Shown here in pieces: positions 45,183 to 54,139 of a stretch of 64,000 nucleotides of DNA; position 1 is the first letter of the stretch, and every line of letters starts with the position of its first letter. Both the position numbers and the translations under genes were made by a program. The DNA is from Parerythrobacter aestuarii (GTDB lineage Bacteria; Pseudomonadota; Alphaproteobacteria; Sphingomonadales; Sphingomonadaceae). The notes below the pieces were generated by a model, which did not search any database, had not been told where the DNA came from, and saw nothing but the letters and a program-made list of their open reading frames with translations. The stretch is from contig NZ_JARBWD010000001.1 of the NCBI RefSeq assembly GCF_030140925.1, positions 868,001 through 932,000 of the forward strand, read 5' to 3'.

Positions 45183-46760
45183 TCAGGCCTCGATCCCATA
45201 CTTCCCCAGCTCATCAATCGCCCGCTCGCTGCCTTCGCCGTACCTGCGCCATTTCTCCACGCTGCTGGTGTAGATCGGTGACCGGACCTGCACGGCGCTG
45301 GCGGTTGCGACAGGCTCGGCATTGCGGTGGAACTCCATGCAGGCATCGTCCCATTCCAGCCCGCAGAAAGCGAGCAAGCGTTCGGTCTGTCCGCGCTGGT
45401 CGGCGATGACCTCTTCGTAGCGGACCGGGAGGAAGCGTGCGGGGGGCAAGGATGCCTCGAACGCATTCGCCATCCGTTCGAACCCCGCCACGAAGTGCGC
45501 CGTGTCGCCGAAATCGTAGGCATAGCTGTAATAGCTGAAGCCGGTAGCGAAGAGCTGCCGGTAGTTGGCGAACAACACATCGAAAGGCGAACGGCGCAGG
45601 CAGATCACCCGCGCGCCGGGCAGCGCGCGCAGGATCGCGGGCGTGAAAAAGGCGTTGAACGGCATTTTGTCGATGAAATGCGGCGTGTCTCCGGCGAGCT
45701 GGCTGAGCCGCTGGAGATAGGCCTTGCCAACGGCGGTGAGATCGGGAGCGGTCGACGCAGCCTGCAGCAGCGCCGGTTCCAGCACGAGTTGGCCGGGTGT
45801 TCTCAGTTCCTGTTTCAAGAGGATCGCAAAGTCCGACAGCTCGCCGACCGAGCGCACATTGGGATGCGAAGTAAGGATCCTTTCCACCAGCGTCGTTCCG
45901 CTGCGCGGCATACCGACGATGAAGATCGGACGCTCGTCGCCTGAAGGGATGTCGGCAAAGCTGCCTGCCCCGCCAGCTGCGATGGCCGCATCCGCAATTG
46001 CTTCGGCAGCGCTGCGATCATGGGCGACCTCTGCTGCTTTTGGAGCCTTGGCGCGGTCGAGCCACTTCAGCGAGGTGTCCCAATCCTGGCGCTCCTCCGC
46101 CAGCCGAGCCAGCGCGTGACCGATTGTGAGGCGAGACTCGACGTCCTTCGAATCGTCAAAGAGCTGCGAAAGCGCTGCGTCCCATCCCGGTTCAGGCTCG
46201 TGTGCGAGCTGCACCAATGCGCCCCAGCCCTTCGCGTGGTCGGGCTGCATGGCCACGAGGGCATGGAACTCGCGTTCCGCGTCCGCGAGGTCCCCGGAGA
46301 ACTGCAAGGCGACAGCCAGGTTGTATCGGTAGTCGGCATTGCCTGCTGCGCCCGCCACCGCCGTTCGGAACGGCTGAACGGCTTCCGCATGGCGCCCGGT
46401 CCGCGATAGCGCGACCCCAAGCTGGTTGGCGATATGCGGATCGTCGGTTCCGAGTTCAAACGCCACCAGCGCTCGTTCGCGTGCTCGCTCCTGGTCCTGC
46501 TGCATCAACGCCACCCGGGCTTCCAGTACCGCCAGCCAGCAGCTTCGATGCCCGGTCTGTGCCGCAATGCTGCACAGCTTCTCCGCACCGGGTCCATTGC
46601 CGTGCTCCACGGCTATCGCTGCCATCACCAGTACAGCCTCGACCGCCTGCGGGTCGTCTTTCAGGGCCTGCTGCGCTGCAGCATGGGCAGCCTGGAAGTT
46701 GCCGGCGAACAGTTGCTTTCTTGCAATTGAAAGATTGGAAATGTCGGTTTGTCCTGTCAC
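45183..46760 (-). CDS. TPR-containing sulfotransferase
   Basis: The protein of about 525 residues has an N-terminal TPR array (about 1-240; for example ARKQLFAGNFQAAHAAAQQAL) and a C-terminal sulfotransferase domain with the PAPS loop IVGMPRSGTTLVERIL (about 285-300) and CLRRSPFDVLFANYRQLF. Such fusions are common near TonB receptors in sphingomonads; the acceptor is unknown. The frame is open further upstream to 46916 across the divergent receptor start; I prefer a GTG at 46760 (VTGQTDISNLS), while ATG at 46835 is possible. Confidence 0.85.
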   Translation of the reverse strand: MTGQTDISNLSIARKQLFAGNFQAAHAAAQQALKDDPQAVEAVLVMAAIAVEHGNGPGAEKLCSIAAQTGHRSCWLAVLEARVALMQQDQERARERALVAFELGTDDPHIANQLGVALSRTGRHAEAVQPFRTAVAGAAGNADYRYNLAVALQFSGDLADAEREFHALVAMQPDHAKGWGALVQLAHEPEPGWDAALSQLFDDSKDVESRLTIGHALARLAEERQDWDTSLKWLDRAKAPKAAEVAHDRSAAEAIADAAIAAGGAGSFADIPSGDERPIFIVGMPRSGTTLVERILTSHPNVRSVGELSDFAILLKQELRTPGQLVLEPALLQAASTAPDLTAVGKAYLQRLSQLAGDTPHFIDKMPFNAFFTPAILRALPGARVICLRRSPFDVLFANYRQLFATGFSYYSYAYDFGDTAHFVAGFERMANAFEASLPPARFLPVRYEEVIADQRGQTERLLAFCGLEWDDACMEFHRNAEPVATASAVQVRSPIYTSSVEKWRRYGEGSERAIDELGKYGIEA

Positions 46761-46796
46761 GGCGTTGACAAATTTCGTCTGGCTTGGCTCAATTCC

Positions 46797-46840
46797 GGGG
46801 TATGTTGCTGTGCAGCATAGGGGCTGAACACCCATACCCC
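46797..46840. promoter_or_regulatory. inverted repeat in the leader of the second TonB receptor
   Basis: GGGGTATG (46797-46804) pairs with CATACCCC (46833-46840), enclosing a smaller TGCTG/CAGCA hairpin. It ends 20 bases before the receptor ATG and lies in the divergent region shared with the sulfotransferase gene, so it may be an operator or a leader structure. Confidence 0.45.
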
Positions 46841-46860
46841 GAAAGATGAGGTAACCAGAT

Positions 46861-49374
46861 ATGAAAACGAGAACAACCGGCCGTATCGCCCGGGCTGCCC
46901 TGTTGAGCAGTACCATGATCGCAACCGCCTATGCCGCGCCTGCACTTGCGCAGGATGGCGAAGAGGGTGCCAGCACCGGCGGCGACAAGAACATCATCGT
47001 GGTGACCGCGACCCGCCGAGAGGCATCGGTCCAGGATATCCCGCTCAACATCGCAGCCGTCGGTTCGGCGCAGATCGAAGAACAGGGCCTGACCGAGCTT
47101 TCCGACCTGCTGCCCTTCGTTCCCGGCATCAACATCGTCGATCGTGGCGGGCGCCAGGGGAACCCGGTGATCGTTCGCGGCCTCAACGTCGATGCGATCG
47201 GCTCGGGTGACGGCAACAACGACGGTGGCGGCACGGTTGCCACCTATATCGGTGAAATCCCGGTGTTCGTCGACCTCAAGCTCAACGACCTCGAGCGCGT
47301 CGAAGTCCTGCTTGGCCCGCAAGGCACGCTCTATGGTGCAGGTACACTGGGCGGTGCGATCCGCTACATCCCGCGTAAGCCGCAGTTCGGCGAAACCTCC
47401 GCTTCGGTACGTGGCGAGATCTCGAAGTATGACGAAGCCTCGAGCCTGAGCTACGAGACCGGCGTCACCGTGAACTTCAGCCTGTCGGATACCTTCGCGA
47501 TCCGTGGCTCGCTCGACTGGACCGACGAATCGGGCTTCATCGATTACGTCAACGTGGTCGACCAGATCGGTGTGACCAACCCCGACACCGGTGCTGGTCT
47601 CAACCGCGTCAAGGATGCGGATGGCGAGCAGACCCTGTCGGGCCGCATCGCCGCGCGCTGGGAACCGACCGACTGGTTCGACGCCACGCTGACCTATTAC
47701 TATCAGGAAGCCGACATTGAAGGTCGCCGGGTTTCGCACTGGCGCAACAACGTGCCGGGCCTGCTCGATGGTAATCCCAGCGTCGGCCGCTACGAAGCCG
47801 CCTTCCGCGTGCGCGAGCCGAATACCATCAAGAACGACCTGATCGCGCTTGAAGTGGTGGCGGACCTCGGCTTTGCCGAACTGACATCGGCCACGGGCTG
47901 GAGCACCTTCAGCGACGACGGCCAACGCGACCAGACCAACCTGCTGATCACGCTGGAGTATAGCTACGAGCTGTTCCCGGCCTTCACTTCCTTCACTCGC
48001 GAAGTGGGCGAGGAAGAACGGATCAACCAGGAAATCCGGCTCGTTTCGAAGAATGACGGTCCGTTCAACTGGATCATCGGCGGCTATTACAACCGCGCCG
48101 ATACCGCCGGTTCGTCGTCGGAATTCGTGCCCAACTACGTGCCTTACGTGAACCAGCCGGCACTGGGCTTCGGCTTGACCGACCGTCCGGACGCACTGGA
48201 ATACTTCTCCACTGCGCGCAGCCGCCTGACGGAAACGGCGCTGTTTGGTGAGCTTAGCTACACTTTCTTCGACCAGCTGACGCTGACGGTCGGAAGTCGT
48301 TATTACGACTACAGCCTGAAAGCCGCGTCGACGGTCGATTTCCCGCTGTTCGAGCCGCTCAGCTACACGCCGCTGACGCTCGACCAGGTGGCAAGCCAGG
48401 CGTTCGATCCGGCACTGGCACAGTCCGACAACGGCTTCCTGTTCAAGGGCAACCTGTCGTGGGAAGTCAGCGATGACTTCCTGCTCTATGTAACGGTCAG
48501 CGAAGGTTATCGCATTGGTGGTGTGAACGGACTGGGCGACTGTCCGCCGTTCGACCCCAACGCGACGCAGGGTGCATGCGCGCTCGCGCCGGGCCAGCAA
48601 TTCGGGCCCAATCCAGGCGACATCTCGATCCGCGACGAACGCCAGTTCTCGCCCGACAAGACCCGGAACTATGAAATCGGCTTCAAGTCGACGCTGGCCG
48701 ATGGTGCGCTGACCTTCAACGGTGCGCTCTATTACATCGACTGGATCGATCCGCAGCTTGGCTCGGCCACGGTCAACGCCAATATCCCGATCACCGTCAA
48801 TGGTTCGGGCGCTGAATCGAAGGGTATCGAGTTGTCGGCAAGCTGGCGGGCAACCGACCGCTTCCAGCTGCGCGGCAACTTCAGCTACACCGACTCGACG
48901 CTGACCGACCTTACGCCGGACCTGATCCGTACGATCACGCCTCCGGGTTTTGGTTCGGGCTTCGAAGACGGTCAGGCCGGCGACCGCCTGCCGGGCTCGC
49001 CGACCACCCAATTCTCGGTCTTCGGTGCCTACAACCAGCCGCTCGGCAATGGTGACGAGCTCGTCTTCAACGGCAGCCTGTCGTATCAGAGCAACGTGCT
49101 GACCACGACGGGCGCGCGTGGCTCCAGCTTCACGCTGGGTGGCTACGCGGTGGCCAACGCCGCTGTTACCTACGAAGCGGACCGTTGGTCGGCGACGCTG
49201 TTTGTTGACAATCTGTTCGACAAGTTTGCCGAAACCGGTGCCATCGGCACGCCGCTGTTCAACCAGACGGTGACAGACTTCGAAGGCGGCACGGTCTATC
49301 CGCGCGCGTTCTCGACCCACATCTTGCCCCCGCGCCAGATTGGCCTGCGGGTGAAGATCGACTTCGGCAACTAA
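46861..49374 (+). CDS. TonB-dependent outer-membrane receptor
   Basis: The 837-residue protein has a signal peptide (about 1-31, APALAQD), a TonB-box-like stretch IIVVTATRREASVQDIPLNI (about 45-64), a plug domain with GLTELSDLLPFVPGI, RGLN and VEVLLGPQGTLYGAGTLGGAIRYI, and a long barrel ending in KIDFGN. It is of the sphingomonad family often linked to plant or aromatic compounds; the substrate is unknown. It is divergent from the TPR-sulfotransferase gene and is followed by a strong terminator. Confidence 0.92.
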   Translation: MKTRTTGRIARAALLSSTMIATAYAAPALAQDGEEGASTGGDKNIIVVTATRREASVQDIPLNIAAVGSAQIEEQGLTELSDLLPFVPGINIVDRGGRQGNPVIVRGLNVDAIGSGDGNNDGGGTVATYIGEIPVFVDLKLNDLERVEVLLGPQGTLYGAGTLGGAIRYIPRKPQFGETSASVRGEISKYDEASSLSYETGVTVNFSLSDTFAIRGSLDWTDESGFIDYVNVVDQIGVTNPDTGAGLNRVKDADGEQTLSGRIAARWEPTDWFDATLTYYYQEADIEGRRVSHWRNNVPGLLDGNPSVGRYEAAFRVREPNTIKNDLIALEVVADLGFAELTSATGWSTFSDDGQRDQTNLLITLEYSYELFPAFTSFTREVGEEERINQEIRLVSKNDGPFNWIIGGYYNRADTAGSSSEFVPNYVPYVNQPALGFGLTDRPDALEYFSTARSRLTETALFGELSYTFFDQLTLTVGSRYYDYSLKAASTVDFPLFEPLSYTPLTLDQVASQAFDPALAQSDNGFLFKGNLSWEVSDDFLLYVTVSEGYRIGGVNGLGDCPPFDPNATQGACALAPGQQFGPNPGDISIRDERQFSPDKTRNYEIGFKSTLADGALTFNGALYYIDWIDPQLGSATVNANIPITVNGSGAESKGIELSASWRATDRFQLRGNFSYTDSTLTDLTPDLIRTITPPGFGSGFEDGQAGDRLPGSPTTQFSVFGAYNQPLGNGDELVFNGSLSYQSNVLTTTGARGSSFTLGGYAVANAAVTYEADRWSATLFVDNLFDKFAETGAIGTPLFNQTVTDFEGGTVYPRAFSTHILPPRQIGLRVKIDFGN

Positions 49375-49397
49375 GCCGACAGATCGAGACCTACAAC

Positions 49398-49433
49398 AAA
49401 GCCCCGCTCGGCGATCTTGCCGGGCGGGGCTTT
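49398..49433 (+). terminator. intrinsic terminator after the TonB receptor
   Basis: AAAGCCCCGC pairs with GCGGGGCTTT, with inner CGGC/GCCG pairs around a GATCTT loop, 24 bases after the stop codon. The A and T ends let it work from either strand between converging genes. Confidence 0.85.
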
Positions 49434-49492
49434 GCTTTGCTGGCTCGCAAGAGATGGGGGAGGCCGCGAGCCGACTGCCGGTGATGGGGGAC

Positions 49493-50050
49493 TTAGCCCG
49501 GCAGGAAGACGCCATCCGTCACGTGGATGACGCCGTTCGAAGTGTTCACATCGGCCTGTGTTACGGCTGTCGCACGGCCAGCGGCGTCAGTGATGACGAT
49601 AGTGTCGCCGGAAAGGCGCGCGGTGAGTTTCTGACCCGCTAGCGTATCGATGGTGAAGCTGCCCCGGTGACGCATGATGGCGCTGGTGAGGTCCGCTGCG
49701 CTCACTGCGCCTTCCACCACGTGGTAGACCAGCACATTGGTCAACTGGCCTTTGTTCTGCGGCTTGAGCAGGGTCGAGACTGTGCCGTCCGGCAGCTTGG
49801 CAAAGGCGGTATCGGTCGGCGCGAACACCGTGAACGGGCCGGGGTTCGAGAGCGTACCGGCGAGGTCCGCTGCGCCGACTGCTGCGACCAACGTGTTATG
49901 TACGCCGGTGCTCTGTGCAGTCTGGACGATATTCGGCTGGCTCTTGGCCTTGTGATGGCCTGCGAGCGCGGGCTGCGTCATGACAGCGGTACCGCCTCCC
50001 AGCAGGACAAGGGCAGAGGCAGCGGCGAGGGCTTTCTTTGGGAATGACAT
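49493..50050 (-). CDS. secreted fasciclin (FAS1) domain protein
   Basis: The 185-residue protein has a signal peptide (about 1-30, ending PALAGHH) and one FAS1 domain with NTLVAAVGAADLAGTL, the H1 motif GPFTVFAPTDTAFAKLP, VLVYHVVEG and the C-terminal GVIHVTDGVFLPG. FAS1 proteins mediate adhesion at the cell surface. A clear AGGAGA site precedes the ATG at 50050; a longer frame upstream is not supported. It lies about 110 bases after the anti-sigma gene on the same strand, as in mycobacterial SigK loci. Confidence 0.93.
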   Translation of the reverse strand: MSFPKKALAAASALVLLGGGTAVMTQPALAGHHKAKSQPNIVQTAQSTGVHNTLVAAVGAADLAGTLSNPGPFTVFAPTDTAFAKLPDGTVSTLLKPQNKGQLTNVLVYHVVEGAVSAADLTSAIMRHRGSFTIDTLAGQKLTARLSGDTIVITDAAGRATAVTQADVNTSNGVIHVTDGVFLPG

Positions 50051-50161
50051 GGGTATTCTCTCCTGTTGTGCCAACGGCCCCGTCCTGCCTGGCACAGGAA
50101 GATACGAAAGCACCCGCACCGCGGATGCATCCTGTCGCGAATTTTTCCTGGGAACGCCGCG

Positions 50162-50866
50162 TCAGAGCGCGGTGAAAGTGCCCTGTGCAACAACCGGGCC
50201 GGCTTCGCCATCCTTGGGCGCGCCGCCCAACGGTTCGCGCGTCAGGACTAGCTCGGCCCCGTCTCTCAGCTGGGCCGCGAGCGCATCGTCGAGCGAGGTT
50301 TTGCGCACTTTACCCGGAGCAACGACGCCGAGCGATTGTGGCGCACCTTCTTCAGGAACGACCCACAGCTCGTGGTCATGCACGCCATCGGCGGTGAGAC
50401 CCGCTGCCGAGACCAGCAGTTCGTGCCGGTCATCGAGATAGGTCACTTCGAGCCGCAGTCCGGTTTCGCCCACCGGAATCGAAGCCGCCAGCGGCGGCCC
50501 TGCTTCGGGGGCAACGGGTGTCGGAGTCTGGTACGGGAAGAAGGTCAGCATCAACAGCAGACACGCTGCCACGGCCGAACTCAGGCCCGTCGCCCATTTC
50601 CACCGCCGCAAGCGGTTCTCAAACGCGACGACATTGCCGCCGGTTTCGCTCGACCTGTCCAGTTCGGCTTCGATCGATTGCCACAGATCCGTGCGGGGCT
50701 CCTGAGCGGGGACCTCATCCAGCAGCGGCGCGAAATGCGCCTGCCACTTCGCCACCGTCGCCGCGAAGTCCGCGTCGCGCGCTTCCATTCCGCGCGCGCG
50801 CAGCAGCTCTTCCCCTTCAAGGAGGCCGAGAGCGTATTCCGCAGCGAGGTGGTCGTGTTCGGTCAT
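50162..50866 (-). CDS. anti-sigma factor, RskA family
   Basis: The 234-residue protein has a cytoplasmic N-terminal part (EHDHLAAEYALGLLEGEE, the RskA entry motif), a membrane helix (about 92-110, GLSSAVAACLLLMLTFF) and an extracytoplasmic domain containing HELWVVPEEGAPQSLGVV. It should hold the adjacent ECF sigma factor. It is a paralogue of the protein encoded at 10480, with the same layout and no zinc motif. Its ATG overlaps the sigma factor stop by four bases. Confidence 0.9.
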   Translation of the reverse strand: MTEHDHLAAEYALGLLEGEELLRARGMEARDADFAATVAKWQAHFAPLLDEVPAQEPRTDLWQSIEAELDRSSETGGNVVAFENRLRRWKWATGLSSAVAACLLLMLTFFPYQTPTPVAPEAGPPLAASIPVGETGLRLEVTYLDDRHELLVSAAGLTADGVHDHELWVVPEEGAPQSLGVVAPGKVRKTSLDDALAAQLRDGAELVLTREPLGGAPKDGEAGPVVAQGTFTAL

Positions 50867-51447
50867 TCGGCTTCGAGACAGGCTTTCAATTTGGCGAGGC
50901 CACGGCGGATCCGGCTCTTGACGGTGCCGAGCGGCTCGCCATCGGTTTCAGCCACTTCAGCATAGGTCCGCCCTTCGAAAAAGGCAGTACGGATGGAAGA
51001 CCGTGTCGGTTCTTCCAGTTCGCCGAGGCAGTGATGGATGCGGGCAGATTGCTCGGCATCCTCCAGCAGCGCGTCCGCACGCGGGGTATCGTCGGCCAGC
51101 TCCATCGCTTCATCGACGGGCACTGCGCCGCGCCTGACCTTGCCCGTGCGCAGGCGGTCGATGGCGCGATTGCGCGCGAAAGCGGCGAGCCAGCTAATCG
51201 GGCTGGCCCGTTCCGGGTCGTAGCGGTCGGCGCGCCGCCACAGGGTGAGATAAACGTCCTGCAATGCGTCCTCGGCTTCCTTGCGGTCATTCAAGATACG
51301 CAGGCAAATGCCGAATAGCTTCGCATGGGTGACGTCATAGATTTCTCGCAAGGCATCACGATCGCCCCCGGCCAGCCGCACTATTGCCGCGCGGAGCCTT
51401 TCACGGGCCGCAGTGGCGTCGGCATCGCTCAACAGCCTCCCCCGCAC
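50863..51447 (-). CDS. ECF RNA polymerase sigma factor (SigK/RpoE type)
   Basis: The protein of about 190 residues has sigma region 2 (DALQDVYLTLWRRADRYDP) and region 4 with FFEGRTYAEVAETDGEPLGTVKSRIRRGLAKLK. It pairs with the RskA-like protein downstream and probably drives the FAS1 gene. The start is unsure: a GTG at 51447 lies inside the cation-efflux gene, while a TTG at 51432 overlaps the efflux gene stop (TTGA), which would couple their translation. Confidence 0.9.
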   Translation of the reverse strand: MRGRLLSDADATAARERLRAAIVRLAGGDRDALREIYDVTHAKLFGICLRILNDRKEAEDALQDVYLTLWRRADRYDPERASPISWLAAFARNRAIDRLRTGKVRRGAVPVDEAMELADDTPRADALLEDAEQSARIHHCLGELEEPTRSSIRTAFFEGRTYAEVAETDGEPLGTVKSRIRRGLAKLKACLEAE

Positions 51448-52358
51448 CCGGGTTCGCGTTCGACCTGTACGGTCATGTGGTTGATACCAAACCGATGCTC
51501 GAGATCGTGGGCAAGTTCGCGCAGGAAGGCATCCCCATGGCCGCCTGGCATCACAAGATGCGCAGTCAATGCGGTCTCCGTGGTCGACATCGGCCAGATG
51601 TGCAGGTCATGGACTGCGTTCACACCCTCTTGCCGGGCGAGGAAACTTTCGACTTCCTTCTCACAGATCCCGTCGGGCACGGCATTGAGCCCCATCTTCA
51701 CGCTGTCGCGCGCCAGGCCCCATGTGCCCCAGGCAATGACGGCCACGATGGCGAGGCTGGTGACCGGGTCGATCCAGACCGCTCCCGTCAGCAATATGGC
51801 AGCACCGGCGATGACTACGCCGACTGAGACCAGCGCGTCGGCGGCCATGTGCAGGAAGGCTCCGCGGATGTTGATATCGTCCTGCCCACGTACGAACAGC
51901 AAAGCGGTGGCGGTGTTGATGACAACGCCGATCCCGGCAACGATGATCATGGTCCAGCCTTCGACGGATGCCGGCGCAATCAGGCGGTGGGTGGTCTCGT
52001 AAAGAATGACTCCGATAGCCACGAACAGCAACGCAGCATTGGCGATGGCGGCGAGGATGGTCGAGCTCTTGTAGCCGTAGGTAAAGCGGCCCGAAGGTGG
52101 CTTCTTTGCAGCCACTGCGGCACCCCATGCCAGCAGCAGGGCCAGCACATCCGACAGGTTGTGCCCGGCATCGGCGATCAGGGCCATGGAGCCCGAAAGA
52201 TAGCCATATGTCGCTTCGACGATAACGAAGGCGGTGTTGAGGACCACGCCTATGGCAAAGGCCTGCCCGAAGTCCTTGGGCGCATGGCTATGACCGTGGC
52301 CATGGTGGTGGCCGTGCGCATGGTCGTGCCCGTGATGGTGTGAATGCGTCGCGCCCAT
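51429..52358 (-). CDS. cation diffusion facilitator family zinc/cobalt efflux transporter
   Basis: The 309-residue protein starts with a His-rich metal-binding tail (about residues 5-26, with 13 histidines), has six membrane helices with the transport-site motifs ADAGHNLSD (helix 2) and HMAADALVS (helix 5), and a cytoplasmic domain rich in metal-sensing residues. Of the ZitB/CzcD type, it exports zinc or cobalt against protons. The C-terminal CGGGC is also potentially metal-binding. It lies five bases after mtgA. Confidence 0.93.
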   Translation of the reverse strand: MGATHSHHHGHDHAHGHHHGHGHSHAPKDFGQAFAIGVVLNTAFVIVEATYGYLSGSMALIADAGHNLSDVLALLLAWGAAVAAKKPPSGRFTYGYKSSTILAAIANAALLFVAIGVILYETTHRLIAPASVEGWTMIIVAGIGVVINTATALLFVRGQDDINIRGAFLHMAADALVSVGVVIAGAAILLTGAVWIDPVTSLAIVAVIAWGTWGLARDSVKMGLNAVPDGICEKEVESFLARQEGVNAVHDLHIWPMSTTETALTAHLVMPGGHGDAFLRELAHDLEHRFGINHMTVQVEREPGCGGGC

Positions 52359-52363
52359 GCGAA

Positions 52364-53032
52364 TCAGTCGTAGACGCAGGAATCCAATCCGTCACGCCGG
52401 ACAACGCCGATACGCGCGGCTATCGTATTGCCATAGCCGCGGACCCAGCCGCGGGGGTTGGTGACGGCCCGTTTCTTGGGCAACGGCAGGGCGGCCGCCA
52501 TGCGCGCTGCCTCCATTTCCGAAAGCGAGGCAGCAGACTTGTGCCAGTAGCGCTGGGCACCGGCTTCGGCTCCGTAAGTGCCGATCCCGGTTTCCGCGAC
52601 GTTGAGATAGACCTCCATGATCCGCCGCTTGCCCCAGATCTTCTCGATCAGGAAAGTGAACCAGGCTTCGAAGCCTTTGCGGACGTAACCGCCACCCTGC
52701 CACAGGAACACGTTCTTCGCGGTCTGCTGGCTGATGGTCGAGCCGCCGCGGATGCGTCCGCCCTCGGCGTTGCGCTTGATCGCATTCTCGATCGCTTCAG
52801 CATCGAACCCGCTGTGCGAACAGAATTTGCCATCCTCCGCCGCAATGACGGCACGCACGAGGTCGCGATCAATGTTGCTGAGCGATTCCCAGTCCTTGGT
52901 AATGCCATTGCCGTCGAGCACCATTGTTGCCGTGACGGGGACCGGCACAAACTTGAACAGCACCACCAGCCCCAGGCTGATGCCGATAAACCAGACGACA
53001 ATCTTGGCCAGGAGCTTGGCAAGGCGGATCAT
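52364..53032 (-). CDS. mtgA: monofunctional peptidoglycan glycosyltransferase
   Basis: The 222-residue protein has one membrane anchor (about 9-30) and a GT51 domain: the catalytic E66 in AAEDGKFCSHSGFD, then RGGSTISQQTAKN and EVYLNVAETG. It polymerises lipid II glycan chains without a transpeptidase domain. It is followed closely by the cation-efflux gene and preceded by the rpoH terminator. Confidence 0.95.
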   Translation of the reverse strand: MIRLAKLLAKIVVWFIGISLGLVVLFKFVPVPVTATMVLDGNGITKDWESLSNIDRDLVRAVIAAEDGKFCSHSGFDAEAIENAIKRNAEGGRIRGGSTISQQTAKNVFLWQGGGYVRKGFEAWFTFLIEKIWGKRRIMEVYLNVAETGIGTYGAEAGAQRYWHKSAASLSEMEAARMAAALPLPKKRAVTNPRGWVRGYGNTIAARIGVVRRDGLDSCVYD

Positions 53033-53067
53033 GTTAGCCGGTTACTTTTCGTCCGGCAGAAAAGCAA

Positions 53068-53099
53068 CGAGGCCCTGATCCGAATGGAACAGGGCCTCG
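53068..53099 (-). terminator. intrinsic terminator of rpoH
   Basis: A perfect 10-bp stem (CGAGGCCCTG/CAGGGCCTCG), with an inner TCC/GGA pairing, lies just after the rpoH stop. On the minus strand it is followed by TTGCTTTTC. Confidence 0.8.
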
Positions 53100-53121
53100 A
53101 ATTCTGTCACGCAATGGGGCG

Positions 53122-54027
53122 TCAAGCCATCCCCGGCATCAGCCTTTCGCCGGCGATCCGCTGCATCGCTTTCTGCAGCTTTTCGAAGGCACGCACTTCG
53201 ATCTGCCGAATGCGCTCGCGGCTGACGTCGTAGACTTGCGACAACTCTTCCAGCGTCTGCGGGTTTTCCGTCAGGCGGCGTTCGGTCAGGATGTGCTGCT
53301 CACGCTCGTTGAGACTTTCCATAGCTTCGACCAGCATTTCGTGCCGGACATGCGCCTCTTCGGCGTCGGCCACGGTTTCATCCTGCAGCGGGCGATCGTC
53401 GGTCAGCCAGTCCTGCCATTCGCCCGAGCCTTCCTCGCCGCCCCGCATCGGGGTGTTGAGCGAGCCGTCGCCGCCCATCATCATCCGGCGGTTCATGTTG
53501 ACGACTTCCTGCTCCGGCACGCCGAGGTCAGTGGCGATCTTGGCCACGTCATCGGGGTGGAGGTCGGTGTCCTCGTAGGCGTCGAGGTTTTTCTTCATCC
53601 GGCGCAGGTTGAAGAACAGCTTCTTCTGCGCGGCGGTGGTACCCATCTTCACGAGGCTCCAGCTGCGCAGGATATACTCCTGGATCGAAGCCTTGATCCA
53701 CCACATTGCGTAAGTCGCGAGGCGGAAACCGCGATCGGGCTCGAATTTCTTCACGCCCTGCATCAGACCGACATTGCCTTCGGAGATCAGGTCCGAAACC
53801 GGCAGGCCATAGCCGCGATAGCCCATCGCAATCTTGGCCACGAGTCGCAGGTGCGAGGTAACGAGCTGCGCGGCAGCATCGGGATCCTCATGTTCCTCAT
53901 AGCGCTTGGCGAGCATGTATTCCTGCTCGGCGGTGAGGACGGGGTATTTCTTGATTTCGGCGAGATAACGGTTGAGGCTCTGCTCACCGCCCAGTGCCGG
54001 GATGGCTACTGCCTTGGAATTGCTCAC
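53122..54027 (-). CDS. rpoH: heat-shock sigma factor RpoH (sigma 32)
   Basis: The 301-residue sigma factor has region 2 (DLISEGNVGLMQGVKKFEPDRGFRLATYAMWWIKASI, written here in parts), the RpoH-box QKKLFFNLRR that marks the family, and region 4 with VSRERIRQIEVRAFEKL. It directs RNA polymerase to heat-shock genes. The GTG at 54027 is preceded by AGGGA and gives the family N-terminus; a 24-codon extension upstream is not supported. A strong terminator follows. Confidence 0.95.
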   Translation of the reverse strand: MSNSKAVAIPALGGEQSLNRYLAEIKKYPVLTAEQEYMLAKRYEEHEDPDAAAQLVTSHLRLVAKIAMGYRGYGLPVSDLISEGNVGLMQGVKKFEPDRGFRLATYAMWWIKASIQEYILRSWSLVKMGTTAAQKKLFFNLRRMKKNLDAYEDTDLHPDDVAKIATDLGVPEQEVVNMNRRMMMGGDGSLNTPMRGGEEGSGEWQDWLTDDRPLQDETVADAEEAHVRHEMLVEAMESLNEREQHILTERRLTENPQTLEELSQVYDVSRERIRQIEVRAFEKLQKAMQRIAGERLMPGMA

Positions 54028-54139
54028 TCTTTCCCTAACCTTTCTTGCGTCAACCCGGTTGCCGGACCCCTGATGGGCATCCGTGCGAGTGGGCCACACG
54101 GTTACATATAGTGTTTCAGGCGGCAGATTACACCGCCTT

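Noticed and set aside
46789..49515. 908-codon minus-strand frame over the second TonB receptor
   Set aside because: Antisense of a clear receptor gene with plug and barrel motifs; the frame has only biased composition.
54080..54135. CCTGAAA on the minus strand as a heat-shock promoter element for rpoH
   Set aside because: It matches a sigma-32 -35 box, but no CCCCAT-like -10 box follows at a proper distance.
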